A stretch of 64,000 nucleotides of DNA from NCBI GenBank assembly GCA_036770645.1, contig DAIPIU010000003.1, positions 1-64,000 on the forward strand, written 5' to 3'. A model generated the notes under the pieces. That model made no database searches. It had not been told where the DNA came from and saw only the letters and a program-made list of their open reading frames with translations. Source of the stretch: Rubrimonas sp036770645 (GTDB taxonomy: Bacteria; Pseudomonadota; Alphaproteobacteria; Rhodobacterales; Rhodobacteraceae). Both the position numbers and the translations under genes were made by a program. Below are positions 1 to 7,856 of this stretch, piece by piece. Numbering within the stretch: position 1 is the stretch's first letter; each line of letters starts with the position of its first letter.

Positions 1-125
1 TGCGCAGAGATGTCGGGTATCGTTTCACGACTATAAATGCTCTTGATTTCGCAAAGATGATATTGCGTGTTGAAACGGATGATGACAGGCGCGTTATTGA
101 CGAAGTTTCGCTTCAGAACAGGTGA
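1..125 (+). CDS. C-terminal tail of an unidentified protein, cut by left edge
   Basis: Reading from base 3, about 40 codons stay open to a TGA at 123-125. The peptide ends with IDEVSLQNR and contains VGYRFTTINALDF. It has a balanced composition, unlike the Arg/Ala/Pro-rich shadow frames of this genome. Codon use is noticeably richer in A/T than in every other gene here (ATA, AAT, GAT, GTT and CTT are common). That would fit a horizontally acquired or poorly expressed gene such as surface-polysaccharide or island cargo. No family can be named from so short a piece. Confidence 0.45.
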   Translation, partial: RRDVGYRFTTINALDFAKMILRVETDDDRRVIDEVSLQNR

Positions 126-655
126 ACTCTGATTTCAGAAAAAAGTGGCATTCCTAAATCCGTTATCGTGATCGATTTTGTGGCCCCGTGGCGTATAACA
201 AAAATATGGGTGCCGCCGGCCCGACACCCCGCGCGCCCGCTTGCGTGGCAGGCCATCGGCGCATTGGGGATGCGTGAACGCCCCCGTTGTCGGGACAAAC
301 TGGCCCATGGCAGAAGATTAACCAGAATTCCTCTCTTAAAAACAACGGTCCCGCGTGCGGACATGCGTCCCCCGGGGCCTTCACTCTCAAGACCGCCGCC
401 TCCGATGGCCCACGCAGACGCGCTGCCGGCGGCCGCCCATCCCGGCCTCCGACACATGAAGCCCGGCCACCGCTTCCGCGCCCGGCTGGGTGGCGTCGAG
501 ACCACCCGCCTGACCGGCGACGGCCCCATGCACATCGCCGCGACCGTCCCGGCTTGCGAGCGCACCCGCCCACGGCCCGGCTTCCCCCGCGCCGCTTGCC
601 CCCGCGCGCCCCGCGCGCCTATACCGCGGGCGTCGCGCCATCGCCGGGGTCCGCC
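126..655. other. Intergenic stretch upstream of pyrB, no supported gene
   Basis: No convincing gene was found on either strand. The left part, to about 345, is A+T-rich by local standards, including a TTAACCAGAATTCC-type stretch around 318-332 and TCTTAAAAACAA near 334-345. It is the most likely place for the pyrB promoter. From about 345 onward the sequence becomes very G+C-rich, and the open frames there are Pro/Arg-rich shadows. No clear terminator was seen after the truncated gene at the left edge. Confidence 0.4.
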
Positions 656-1591
656 GTGTTCGCCCATCGCTCGCTGCTCGGCGTCGCCCAGCTCCGGCCG
701 GCCGAGGCGCTGTCGATCCTCGACCTCGCCGAGGATTACGTCGCGCTGAACCGCCGCCGCGACAAGAAGCGCGCCACCCTGCGCGGCCTCACCCAGATCA
801 ACCTGTTCTTCGAGCCCTCGACCCGCACCCAGGCCTCCTTCGAGCTGGCCGGCAAGCGGCTGGGCGCGGACGTGATGAACATGTCCGTCGCGGCCTCGAG
901 CGTGAAGAAGGGCGAGACGCTGATCGACACGGCCGTGACGCTGAACGCCATGCACCCCGACATCCTGGTGGTGCGGCACGCCCAGTCGGGCGCGGTCGAC
1001 CTGCTGGCGGAAAAGGTGAACTGCGCCGTGATCAACGCCGGCGACGGCGCGCATGAGCATCCGACCCAGGCGCTGCTCGACGCGCTGACCATCCGCCGGC
1101 GCAAGGGGCGGCTGCAGCGCCTGACCGTGGCGATCTGCGGCGACATCCTGCACAGCCGCGTGGCGCGGTCGAACATCGCGCTGCTCGACAAGCTGGAGAA
1201 CCGCGTGCGGGTGATCGCGCCGCCGACCCTGCTGCCGCCCGAGATCGACCGCTGGCGCGTCGAGGTGTTCAACGACATGGCCGCCGGCCTCGAAGGCGCG
1301 GACGTCGTGATGATGCTGCGCCTGCAGACCGAGCGCATGGCCGGGGCCTTCGTCCCCTCCGTCCGCGAGTTCCACCACCGCTACGGTCTGGACCGCGAGA
1401 AGCTGGCCAAGGCGCGGCCCGACGCCATCGTGATGCACCCCGGCCCGATGAACCGCGGCGTCGAGATCGACGCGCTGGTGGCCGACGACGTGGAGCGGTC
1501 GACCATCACCGAGCAGGTCGAGATGGGCGTGGCGGTGCGCATGGCGGTGCTGGATCTGCTGGCGCGCAACATCGGCGGGGGCGAGGAATGA
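656..1591 (+). CDS. pyrB: Aspartate carbamoyltransferase catalytic subunit
   Basis: Transfers the carbamoyl group of carbamoyl phosphate to L-aspartate, the committed step of pyrimidine synthesis, in the cytoplasm. The 311-residue length fits the family. Carbamoyl-phosphate-binding motif FEPSTRTQASFE has S55-T56-R57-T58; HPTQALLD follows mid-protein, and the C-terminal half carries MHPGPMNRGVEI. The frame is open far upstream, but homology-like sequence begins at FAHRSLLG, so the GTG at 656 is chosen. No good Shine-Dalgarno precedes it, so the start is the least certain point. The stop overlaps the ATG of pyrC (ATGA), implying translational coupling. No pyrI-like regulatory subunit is present. 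Confidence 0.93.
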   Translation: MFAHRSLLGVAQLRPAEALSILDLAEDYVALNRRRDKKRATLRGLTQINLFFEPSTRTQASFELAGKRLGADVMNMSVAASSVKKGETLIDTAVTLNAMHPDILVVRHAQSGAVDLLAEKVNCAVINAGDGAHEHPTQALLDALTIRRRKGRLQRLTVAICGDILHSRVARSNIALLDKLENRVRVIAPPTLLPPEIDRWRVEVFNDMAAGLEGADVVMMLRLQTERMAGAFVPSVREFHHRYGLDREKLAKARPDAIVMHPGPMNRGVEIDALVADDVERSTITEQVEMGVAVRMAVLDLLARNIGGGEE

Positions 1592-2877
1592 CGCCGCTCC
1601 TGCTGCTCAACGCGCGCCTGATCGACCCCGAAGGCGACCGCGACGCCCCGGGCAGCCTGCGCGTCGAGGGCGGGGCCATCGCGGAGGTCGCCTGGGGCGA
1701 GCGCGCCCCCGCCGCCCGGGGCGCGCAGGTCGTCGACTGCCGCGGCATGGCGCTGGCGCCGGGCATCGTGGACATGGGCGTGAGCGTGGGCGAGCCCGGC
1801 GCGCGCCACCGCGAGAGCTTCCGCAGCGCGGGCGCGGCGGCGGCGGCGGGCGGCGTGACCGCCATGCTGGTGCGCCCCGACACCGCCCCGCCCGTGGACG
1901 ACCCCGCCATCGTCGAGTTCGTACGCCGCCGCGCCGAAGCGGCGGCCCCGGTGCGCGTGCTGCCCATGGGCGCGCTGACCAAGGGGCTGCAGGGCCGCGA
2001 AATGGCTGAATTGGGTCTGATGGCCGACGCGGGCGCCATCGCCTTCGGCGACGCCGACCGTCCCGTGGCCGACGCGCAGGTGTTCCGCCGCTGCCTCACC
2101 TATGCCGGGGGCCTCGGCGCGCTGGTGATTCACCACCCGCAGGAGCCCGCGCTGTCGCAGGGCGTGGCGACTGAGAGCGAGTTCTCGGGCCGGCTCGGCC
2201 TGCCCGGCTGCGCGGCGATGGCCGAGCGCATCGGCGTCGAGCGCGACCTCGCGCTGGCGGAGCTGACCGGCGCGCGGCTGCATCTCGACATGGTGACCAC
2301 GCGCGGCGGGATCGAGGCGCTGCGCCGCGCGCGGGCGGCGGGGCTGAAGGTCACGGCGGGGACCAGCATCCACCACCTCGCGCTCAACGAACTCGACATC
2401 GGGGCCTATCGCACCTTCTTCCGGCTCGACCCGCCGCTGCGCGCCGAGGACGACCGCGCCGCCGTGGCGCAGGCGGTGGCGGAGGGGCTGATCGACGTGA
2501 TCTGTTCGGGCCATCTGCCGCAGGACGAGGAGAGCAAGCGCCTTCCCTACGCCGAGGCCGCGGTGGGGGCCGTGGGGCTGGAGACGCTGCTGCCCGCGGC
2601 GCTGACGCTGGCGCATGCGGGGCTCATGGGCCTGCCGGCGCTGTTCCGGGCCCTGTCGCTGAACCCCTCGCGCATCCTGGGTCTGCCCGGCGGGCGGCTG
2701 GCCGCGGGGGCGCCGGCCGACCTCGTCCTGTTCGACCCCGATGCGCCCTTCGTGCTCGACCGCTTCGCGCTGCGCTCGAAATCCAAGAACACGCCGTTCG
2801 ACCGCCGTCGCATGACCGGGCGCGTGCTGCGGTGCTGGGTCGGCGGCGCGCCGGCCTTCGACGCCGCGCGGGGCTGA
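1588..2877 (+). CDS. pyrC: Dihydroorotase-like protein lacking the metal-binding His pair
   Basis: A 429-residue amidohydrolase-fold protein in the third-step position of pyrimidine synthesis, coupled to pyrB by ATGA. It keeps the class I dihydroorotase scaffold: LNELDIGAYRTFFRLDPPLR, the C-terminal NPSRILGLPGGRLAAGAPAD and the SIHHL motif. The HxH metal motif expected in VDxHxHLREPG reads VDMGVSVGEPG, so both histidines are replaced (G64, S66). The catalytic Asp of the TDHAP-like motif is replaced (SGHLPQDEESK, G308). By established dihydroorotase chemistry such a protein should be inactive or strongly altered. It may act structurally with PyrB, as known for pseudo-dihydroorotases, while a second PyrC elsewhere does catalysis. 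Annotation as an active dihydroorotase would be unsafe. Confidence 0.85.
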   Translation: MTPLLLLNARLIDPEGDRDAPGSLRVEGGAIAEVAWGERAPAARGAQVVDCRGMALAPGIVDMGVSVGEPGARHRESFRSAGAAAAAGGVTAMLVRPDTAPPVDDPAIVEFVRRRAEAAAPVRVLPMGALTKGLQGREMAELGLMADAGAIAFGDADRPVADAQVFRRCLTYAGGLGALVIHHPQEPALSQGVATESEFSGRLGLPGCAAMAERIGVERDLALAELTGARLHLDMVTTRGGIEALRRARAAGLKVTAGTSIHHLALNELDIGAYRTFFRLDPPLRAEDDRAAVAQAVAEGLIDVICSGHLPQDEESKRLPYAEAAVGAVGLETLLPAALTLAHAGLMGLPALFRALSLNPSRILGLPGGRLAAGAPADLVLFDPDAPFVLDRFALRSKSKNTPFDRRRMTGRVLRCWVGGAPAFDAARG

Positions 2878-2971
2878 CGCCCCGGCCCGCCAGCCCGTGC
2901 GGCGCGGCGGCCCGTTGCCCGGCCGCGCCGGCCATGGCATGTCGCCTCTCGAAGCGGCGGGGGAGATGGGG

Positions 2972-3625
2972 ATGGTCGATCACGACATCGCGCGCACGGC
3001 CATGGTGGACAGCCAGGTCCGCCCGTCCGACGTGACCCGGCTCGCCATCATCCAGGCGATGCTGTGGGCACCGCGCGAACGCTTCGTGCCCAGGGCGCAC
3101 CGGCCCATCGCCTATGCCGAGGCCCAGATCCCGCTGGGCCCCGGCCGCGTGCTGCTGGACGCGCGCACCTTCGCCAAGACGGTGGACGCGCTGAACATCG
3201 GCGGCGACGATCTGGTGCTCGATGTCGGTTCGGGCTGGGGCTATTCCGCAGCGATCCTGTCCCGACTGGCGGCGGCGGTCGTGGCTCTGGAGGAATTGCC
3301 GGAGGCTGCGGCCGCGGCGCCTGAATTGCTGGCCGAAATCGGGGTCGCGAATGTCGCCTTCGAGACCGGACCATTGGCCGAGGGCGCGCCCGAATCCGGC
3401 CCCTACGACGCCATCCTCGTCGAAGGCGGCGTCGAGCGCATTCCCGAGGCGCTGTTCGACCAGCTCAAGGAGGGCGGCAGGCTGGCCGCGATCGAACGAG
3501 ACGGTCCGGTCGGGCGCTGCACGGTCTGGACGCGCGCGGGCGGCGCGCTGTCGGCCCGGCGCGCCTTCGACGCGACCGCGCCGGTGTTGCCCGGTTTCGA
3601 CGCGGCCCCGGCCTTCACCTTCTAG
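2972..3625 (+). CDS. Protein-L-isoaspartate O-methyltransferase family protein
   Basis: SAM-dependent methyltransferase of the PIMT type, which methylates isoaspartyl residues in damaged proteins. The N-terminus ARTAMVDSQVRPSDVT is typical of alphaproteobacterial members. SAM motif I is LVLDVGSGWGYSAAIL, from about residue 81. The 217-residue length matches the family. The ATG at 2972 is chosen because GGGGGAG at 2959-2965 lies six bases upstream; the ATG at 2966 would touch it. The conserved order PIMT then TolC then DUF2497 is seen in many alphaproteobacteria. The acceptor-binding region after motif I is less conserved than in canonical Pcm, so the real substrate is uncertain. Confidence 0.8.
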   Translation: MVDHDIARTAMVDSQVRPSDVTRLAIIQAMLWAPRERFVPRAHRPIAYAEAQIPLGPGRVLLDARTFAKTVDALNIGGDDLVLDVGSGWGYSAAILSRLAAAVVALEELPEAAAAAPELLAEIGVANVAFETGPLAEGAPESGPYDAILVEGGVERIPEALFDQLKEGGRLAAIERDGPVGRCTVWTRAGGALSARRAFDATAPVLPGFDAAPAFTF

Positions 3626-3699
3626 GTGCGCGAACGGCTTGTGCCGCGCGGCTCGCGCGCTACCGTCCTGATCCAGACGGATGGCGAGGAAGCGTGCAG

Positions 3700-5103
3700 A
3701 TGCGCATGACGACGCGGACGATGGGGTGCGGCCTGGTGGTTGCAGCCCTTCTTGGCGGCGCGAGCGGCGCGCGGGCCCTGACACTGGCCGAAGCGCTGGC
3801 CGCCGCCTATGAGAGCAATCCAGACATCGTGGCGGCGCGCGCCGGTTTGCAGGCCACGGACGAGGGCGTTTCGGCCGCGCGGGCCGGTCTGCGGCCGCGC
3901 GCCGAAATCGACAGCCGCTATGGCCTGTTCTGGGACAATTCGGACCTGGGCAGATCAGCCAACGAGGCCAGCGATCCGTTCGCGCTGGATCTCAACGTCA
4001 CGCAGCCGCTGCTCGATTTCGGACGCACAGAGAACAGCGTTCGCGCACGCACGGCGGACGTGATGGCCGGGCGCGCCCGGCTGGTGCAACTCGAACAGAC
4101 AACCTTCTTCGAGGTCATCACCGCCTATCTCGACATCCTCCGCGACACGCAGCGCGAGGCGCTGGCGCGCAACAACGTGCGCGTCATCGCCGAGCAGCTT
4201 CGCGCCACCGAGGATCGCTTCGAGGTCGGCGAGGTGACCCGCACCGACGTGAGCCAGGCGCGGGCCCGCCTGGCCGACTCCAACGCCAACCTCGCGCTGC
4301 GCACGGGCGAACTCGAGCGCTCGCGACAGAACCTCCGCGCGGTGTCCGGGCTCGAACCGACCGGGTTGCAGCCGGCCCCCGCCCCGGCGTCGCTGCCCGC
4401 GTCTCTTGACGAGGCGCGCCGCATCGCGGTCGAGAACCATCCGCTGATCGCCGCGGCGAGGTTCGACGAATCCTCGGCCTCGAGCGAGGTGCGCGCCGCG
4501 ATCGCCGAATTGCTGCCCGAGGTTTCGGCCGTGGCGAATGTCGGTTTCGACAGCAGCGTGGTGCTGAAGGACGGCGCGAGCAACGATACGATCGGCGCGT
4601 CGATCGGGCTTCGCGCGACCGTCCCGCTCTATCAGGGCGGGGTCGCCTACAGCCGGATTCGGCAGAACCAGGCGCGCGCCAGTCAGGCGCGGGCCGCCAT
4701 CCTGAGCGAGGGGCGCGAGCGGCAGCGCGTGGCCGAGGCCGCCTGGACCGAACTGCTGGTCGCGCGCGCCAACATCCGCGCCGCGACCGAGCAGGTCGAC
4801 GCGGCGCGCCTCGCCTTCGAGGGCGTGCGCGAGGAAGCCATCGTCGGATCGCGGACCACGCTCGATGTGCTCGACGCGGAACAGGAACTGCTGGACGCGC
4901 GCACGAGGCTGGTCGACAGCCAGCGCAACGAGCGTCTTGCGGCTTATGGCCTCCTGTCGGCCATCGGCGCGCTGACCGCTGCCGATCTTGCCGTCGACGT
5001 CGCGATCTACGACCCGAACGGCAATTTCGAACGCAACAACGCGCGCTGGTTCGGCTATGACCGCACCGAGGACACGGTCTGGGAAGAACTGTGGCGCCCG
5101 TGA
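3700..5103 (+). CDS. tolC: TolC-family outer-membrane channel protein
   Basis: Outer-membrane factor of type I secretion or RND/ABC efflux systems, forming a trimeric channel-tunnel across the periplasm. It begins with a Sec signal peptide (hydrophobic core CGLVVAALLGGASG, cleavage near ARA-LTL). Two OEP repeats follow, typical of the family: LTLAEALAAAYESNPDI in the first and LDEARRIAVENHPLIAAA in the second. The C-terminus has GSRTTLDVLDAEQELLDARTR, the family hallmark helix. Length about 467 residues is normal. The ATG at 3700 is preferred: GAGGAAG at 3686-3692 is seven bases upstream, whereas the GTG at 3694 is too close. The stop overlaps the next gene by GTGA. Confidence 0.9.
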   Translation: MRMTTRTMGCGLVVAALLGGASGARALTLAEALAAAYESNPDIVAARAGLQATDEGVSAARAGLRPRAEIDSRYGLFWDNSDLGRSANEASDPFALDLNVTQPLLDFGRTENSVRARTADVMAGRARLVQLEQTTFFEVITAYLDILRDTQREALARNNVRVIAEQLRATEDRFEVGEVTRTDVSQARARLADSNANLALRTGELERSRQNLRAVSGLEPTGLQPAPAPASLPASLDEARRIAVENHPLIAAARFDESSASSEVRAAIAELLPEVSAVANVGFDSSVVLKDGASNDTIGASIGLRATVPLYQGGVAYSRIRQNQARASQARAAILSEGRERQRVAEAAWTELLVARANIRAATEQVDAARLAFEGVREEAIVGSRTTLDVLDAEQELLDARTRLVDSQRNERLAAYGLLSAIGALTAADLAVDVAIYDPNGNFERNNARWFGYDRTEDTVWEELWRP

Positions 5104-5468
5104 GCGACACCGGCGGAGCAGGGGATTCGGGCGGTTCGCGGCGGCCCGATCCCGCCATGGCCGACATCCTCGCCTCGATCCGCAGGATCGTGAACGAGGA
5201 GAGCGCGCCCCGCGAACCGGAAGGCGTGCTGTTGCTGACCCCGGCGATGCGAAGCGATGGAATGGCCGTTCTGGAAGCCGCGACGCCCGGTCTCGACGAG
5301 GCCGTCGTCGCCGACATCGTCCGCGCCGTTCTCCGCGAGGAACTGGGCGGCGCGCTGGGCGAGGCGCTGACTGCCCGCATACGCGCCCTTGTGCGCGACG
5401 AGGTCTCGCTGGCCTTCGCATCGGCCAAAACGGCAACGGGGTCCGCCGGCACTGGCAGCGGCGTCTGA
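5100..5468 (+). CDS. DUF2497 (PopZ-like) small protein
   Basis: A 122-residue protein with the DUF2497 signature near the N-terminus, MADILASIRRIVNEES. A disordered Pro/Glu-rich middle follows, then a C-terminal helical block (LDEAVVADIVRAVLREELGG to LVRDEVSLAFAS). PopZ of Caulobacter, the polar organizing protein that gathers ParB and signalling proteins at the pole, belongs to this family and has the same outline, with its C-terminal helices driving oligomerisation. The likely start is the GTG at 5100, overlapping the tolC stop (GTGA); a GTG at 5091 is the alternative. Many alphaproteobacteria have valS next, but here the next gene is a convergent decarboxylase. Confidence 0.7.
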   Translation: MSDTGGAGDSGGSRRPDPAMADILASIRRIVNEESAPREPEGVLLLTPAMRSDGMAVLEAATPGLDEAVVADIVRAVLREELGGALGEALTARIRALVRDEVSLAFASAKTATGSAGTGSGV

Positions 5469-5489
5469 CCATGGCCGCATCGACGGGGC

Positions 5490-5512
5490 GGGGCGGCCCG
5501 TTCGGCCGCCCC
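5490..5512. terminator. Hairpin between convergent genes
   Basis: Perfect 9-bp inverted repeat GGGGCGGCC / GGCCGCCCC with a 5-base loop (CGTTC). It lies between the 3' ends of the DUF2497 gene and the decarboxylase gene. No T-run is present on either strand, so termination may need Rho or rely on the very stable stem. Confidence 0.5.
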
Positions 5513-5518
5513 GTCGCC

Positions 5519-6670
5519 TCAGAGTTGCGCGACCAGCGCCGTGCGCAGTCCGCCATAGCCGTTGAACCGCGTCGCCGTGACGGAGCCGTAGGCGCCCATG
5601 GCGTCGAACACGAAGAAATCGTCTTCGGCCACGTCCGACGGCACCAGCGGCGCGCCGGGCAGGCGGTCCAGCGAATCGCAGGTGGGGCCGAACAGCACCA
5701 CAGCCTGCGGCGCGCCCGTCCGCAGCTGACCCTCGGGGTCGAGCACCCGGAAGGAATGGGTGCGGCCCAGCACCGGGAATTCGTCGAGCCCGCCATAGAT
5801 GCCGTCGTTCAGGAAGATGGCCCCGTCCTCGCGCACCAGCTTCACCCGCGCCGCGAGCGCCATGCTGTCCGCGACCATCGCCCGGCCCGGCTCGCACACG
5901 AGTGCGGGGCGGTCGGTCGGAAAGGCCGCGTCGCGCGCTGCGCCGATGGCCGCGAAGAAGGCCTCGAGGTCGTGGTCCTCGCCGTAGAGGCCACCCGGAA
6001 AGCCCCCGCCGACGTTCAGCCGCGCGATGGTCGCGCCTGCATCGGCCGCGATGTCCGCCGCCCGCAGGATGTAGGCGACCCAGGCATCCGCGGTCTCGCA
6101 CTGCGTGCCGGGGTGGAAGGTCAGCGACACGCGGAACCCGTGTTCCGCGGCGCGGCGCAGCAGGGCGGAGGCCTTGTCCGGGTCGGCCCCGAACTTCGAG
6201 CCGAAATCATAGGCCGCGCCCTTCACCGGCAGGCGGAAGCGCACCGATGCCTCGATGTCGCCCGCGGCCACGCCGTGCTCGGCGGCGACCGACGCCACCT
6301 TCTCGAGTTCGACCGTGCTGTCCATCGAGAACACGCGCACGCCCTGGCCCAGCGCGAAGGCGATCTCGCCGCGCGACTTTGCGGGGTTGTGGTAGTGCAG
6401 CACCGCGTCCGGGTCGAGCCGGCGCAGCAGGGCGATCTCCTCGGGCGAGGCGACGTCGAAGGCCCGCACGCCGGCGGCGATCAGCTGCATCACCACGGCC
6501 GGCTCGCTGTTGGCCTTGACCGCATAGGTCACGAGGCCGGGAAACCCGTCCAGAAAGCGCCGCGCGGCCTGCGTGAGCAGGGCGGGCGCGAAGAACAGGA
6601 CCGGCGCGTCCGGGCGCTCGGCTGCGAGGTAGGCTTCGGGGGTGCGCCAGATCTCGGCGGGGGTGCTCAT
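5519..6670 (-). CDS. Type III PLP-dependent decarboxylase (ornithine decarboxylase-like)
   Basis: Alanine-racemase-fold decarboxylase of the ODC/DapDC family, which converts ornithine (or lysine/diaminopimelate in relatives) to a polyamine, using PLP. The Schiff-base lysine is K52 in VTYAVKANSEP. FDVASPEEI, the glycine-rich NVGGGFPGGLYG, CEPGRAMVADS and the active-site Cys motif FGPTCDSLD follow in family order. GPTCDSLD is typical of ornithine-type enzymes rather than diaminopimelate decarboxylases. The ATG at 6670 is chosen; an in-frame ATG at 6724 lies inside the probable promoter. The length of 383 residues is normal for this class. It is divergent from an Lrp/AsnC regulator that may control it. 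Confidence 0.87.
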   Translation of the reverse strand: MSTPAEIWRTPEAYLAAERPDAPVLFFAPALLTQAARRFLDGFPGLVTYAVKANSEPAVVMQLIAAGVRAFDVASPEEIALLRRLDPDAVLHYHNPAKSRGEIAFALGQGVRVFSMDSTVELEKVASVAAEHGVAAGDIEASVRFRLPVKGAAYDFGSKFGADPDKASALLRRAAEHGFRVSLTFHPGTQCETADAWVAYILRAADIAADAGATIARLNVGGGFPGGLYGEDHDLEAFFAAIGAARDAAFPTDRPALVCEPGRAMVADSMALAARVKLVREDGAIFLNDGIYGGLDEFPVLGRTHSFRVLDPEGQLRTGAPQAVVLFGPTCDSLDRLPGAPLVPSDVAEDDFFVFDAMGAYGSVTATRFNGYGGLRTALVAQL

Positions 6671-6738
6671 CGGATTGGGGTGACCTTTCGGAAAGAGGTT
6701 CAGCCGAACCTTCGGCAGGGGCATGGTATACGGGTCCG

Positions 6739-6754
6739 TTGTGACGATTGTGAC
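6739..6754. promoter_or_regulatory. Direct repeat in the divergent decarboxylase/lrp control region
   Basis: Two copies of TTGTGAC separated by GA (6739-6745 and 6748-6754). On the minus strand a TATACC-like -10 sits at 6725-6730, and the upstream repeat covers the position where its -35 would lie 17 bases away. A short inverted repeat CGGCG-TAT-CGCCG at 6786-6798 lies nearer the regulator. These are candidate binding sites for the adjacent Lrp-type protein; binding is inferred only from position. Confidence 0.35.
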
Positions 6755-6811
6755 CAGCCTATCCGACATTTTGCTGTCCATTTTTCGGCGTATCGCCGTT
6801 AATGTGGCGTT

Positions 6812-7258
6812 ATGACGAAAACTGCCCTCGACGACACCGATCATGCGCTGATCCGCTTCCTGCGTCGCGACGCCCGGATTCCCACGGCCGAGCTCGCGCG
6901 CCGTGTCGGCGTGTCCCGCACCACGGTCCAGGCGCGGCTGGAACGGCTGGAGCGCGACGGGGTGATCGGCGGCTACACCATCCTCACGGGCGACGCCTAC
7001 GACCCGGGCGTGATCCGCGCGACGGTGCTGATCCAAGTCGAGCCGCGCCACACCGCGGCCATCGTCGCGGCGCTGGGGCGGATGCGCGAGGTCGAGGGGC
7101 TGTTCACGACCGCCGGGCGCTTCGACATGGCGATCCAGCTTGCGGCATCCGGCACGCCGGCGCTCGACACCGCCCTCGACCGCATCGGCGAAATGGACGG
7201 CGTGCGCGGCATGGAGAGCCTCATCCATCTGACCGCCAAGATCGACCGCCGGCGATGA
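6812..7258 (+). CDS. Lrp/AsnC family transcriptional regulator
   Basis: A 148-residue DNA-binding protein with an N-terminal AsnC-type winged helix-turn-helix (LDDTDHALIRFLRRDARIP, then ELARRVGVSRTTVQARLERL) and a C-terminal RAM/AsnC effector domain (VIRATVLIQVEPRHT to the end). These regulators form octamers or hexadecamers that sense amino acids. The gene is transcribed away from the ornithine-decarboxylase-like gene, a common local-regulator layout, so an amino acid or polyamine precursor such as ornithine is a plausible ligand (inference). The ATG at 6812 is the only sensible start. The stop is followed within seven bases by the 3' end of the convergent protease gene. Confidence 0.9.
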   Translation: MTKTALDDTDHALIRFLRRDARIPTAELARRVGVSRTTVQARLERLERDGVIGGYTILTGDAYDPGVIRATVLIQVEPRHTAAIVAALGRMREVEGLFTTAGRFDMAIQLAASGTPALDTALDRIGEMDGVRGMESLIHLTAKIDRRR

Positions 7259-7265
7259 TCGCCGC

Positions 7266-7856
7266 TCAGCGCGTCAGCACCATCCGCTCGCCCTCGATGG
7301 CGATCGAGCGGAACCCGTCGAGATAGCTCATCCCCAGCAGCGACTGCCCGAGCTCGCCGCCGGAGATCATGGCGCGCACATCGCGGTCGAGGTGCGGGCC
7401 GAAGCGCACCTCCGCCAGCCGGACCGGTGCGCTGAACACCGTGCCATTCGCGGTCATGGTCGGAACGCTGAAGATCAGCCCCGACAGGTCCAGCCCCGCG
7501 CGCGCGGCGTCGCGGCGCGTGAGCACCATCGAGGTGGCCCCGGTGTCCACGAGAAAGCGCATGTCGGCCCCGTTGACGCGCAGCGTGGCGGCGAAATGCC
7601 CGTCAGGGCCGCGGCGCAGCACGATGCGCTCGCCTTGCACGACCATGGCCCCGGCCGGCGACAGGCCCTCCGAAAGCTGGCCGCGGAAACCATAGGCGAT
7701 GACGACGCCCGCGAAGATCAGCCCCCAGATCGCGGCATGCTGAAGGCCCGTCGCCATCCGGCCGCGATAATGCACGAACAGCCCGGCCGTCAGCGCCATC
7801 CCCAGGATCACAAGGTAGAACAGCCGCGCCTGCGATCCCGGGTCGAGGCCCTCCAT
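7266..7856 (-). CDS. Membrane-anchored retroviral-type aspartic protease family protein
   Basis: A 196-residue protein with two predicted membrane helices (about 11-30 and 41-57), followed by a single-domain clan AA aspartic protease fold. The active-site motif is FLVDTGATSMVL with D104. The second conserved block is ISGGELGQSLLGMSYLDGF, and IAIEGERMVLTR ends the protein. This matches the TIGR02281-type family of alphaproteobacterial proteins, which would work as homodimers with the catalytic domain outside the inner membrane. The natural substrate is unknown. The start ATG overlaps the stop of the upstream ABC-F gene by one base (TGATG), indicating coupled translation. Confidence 0.85.
   Translation of the reverse strand: MEGLDPGSQARLFYLVILGMALTAGLFVHYRGRMATGLQHAAIWGLIFAGVVIAYGFRGQLSEGLSPAGAMVVQGERIVLRRGPDGHFAATLRVNGADMRFLVDTGATSMVLTRRDAARAGLDLSGLIFSVPTMTANGTVFSAPVRLAEVRFGPHLDRDVRAMISGGELGQSLLGMSYLDGFRSIAIEGERMVLTR

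Noticed and set aside
287..655. Upstream extension of pyrB in the same frame
   Set aside because: Pro/Arg/His-rich with no family similarity; PyrB proteins start close to the FAHRSLLG-like block, so the GTG at 656 was used instead.
113..1438. Long minus-strand open frame across pyrB
   Set aside because: Arg/His/Gln-rich translation with no motif, lying exactly antisense to a well-supported pyrB. Long antisense open frames are expected at this G+C content, and similar ones cover ribD, pheA, pyc and other genes.
6671..7228. Upstream extension of the decarboxylase through the regulator gene
   Set aside because: It runs antisense to the lrp-type gene and across the promoter region; the family N-terminus begins at the ATG at 6670.
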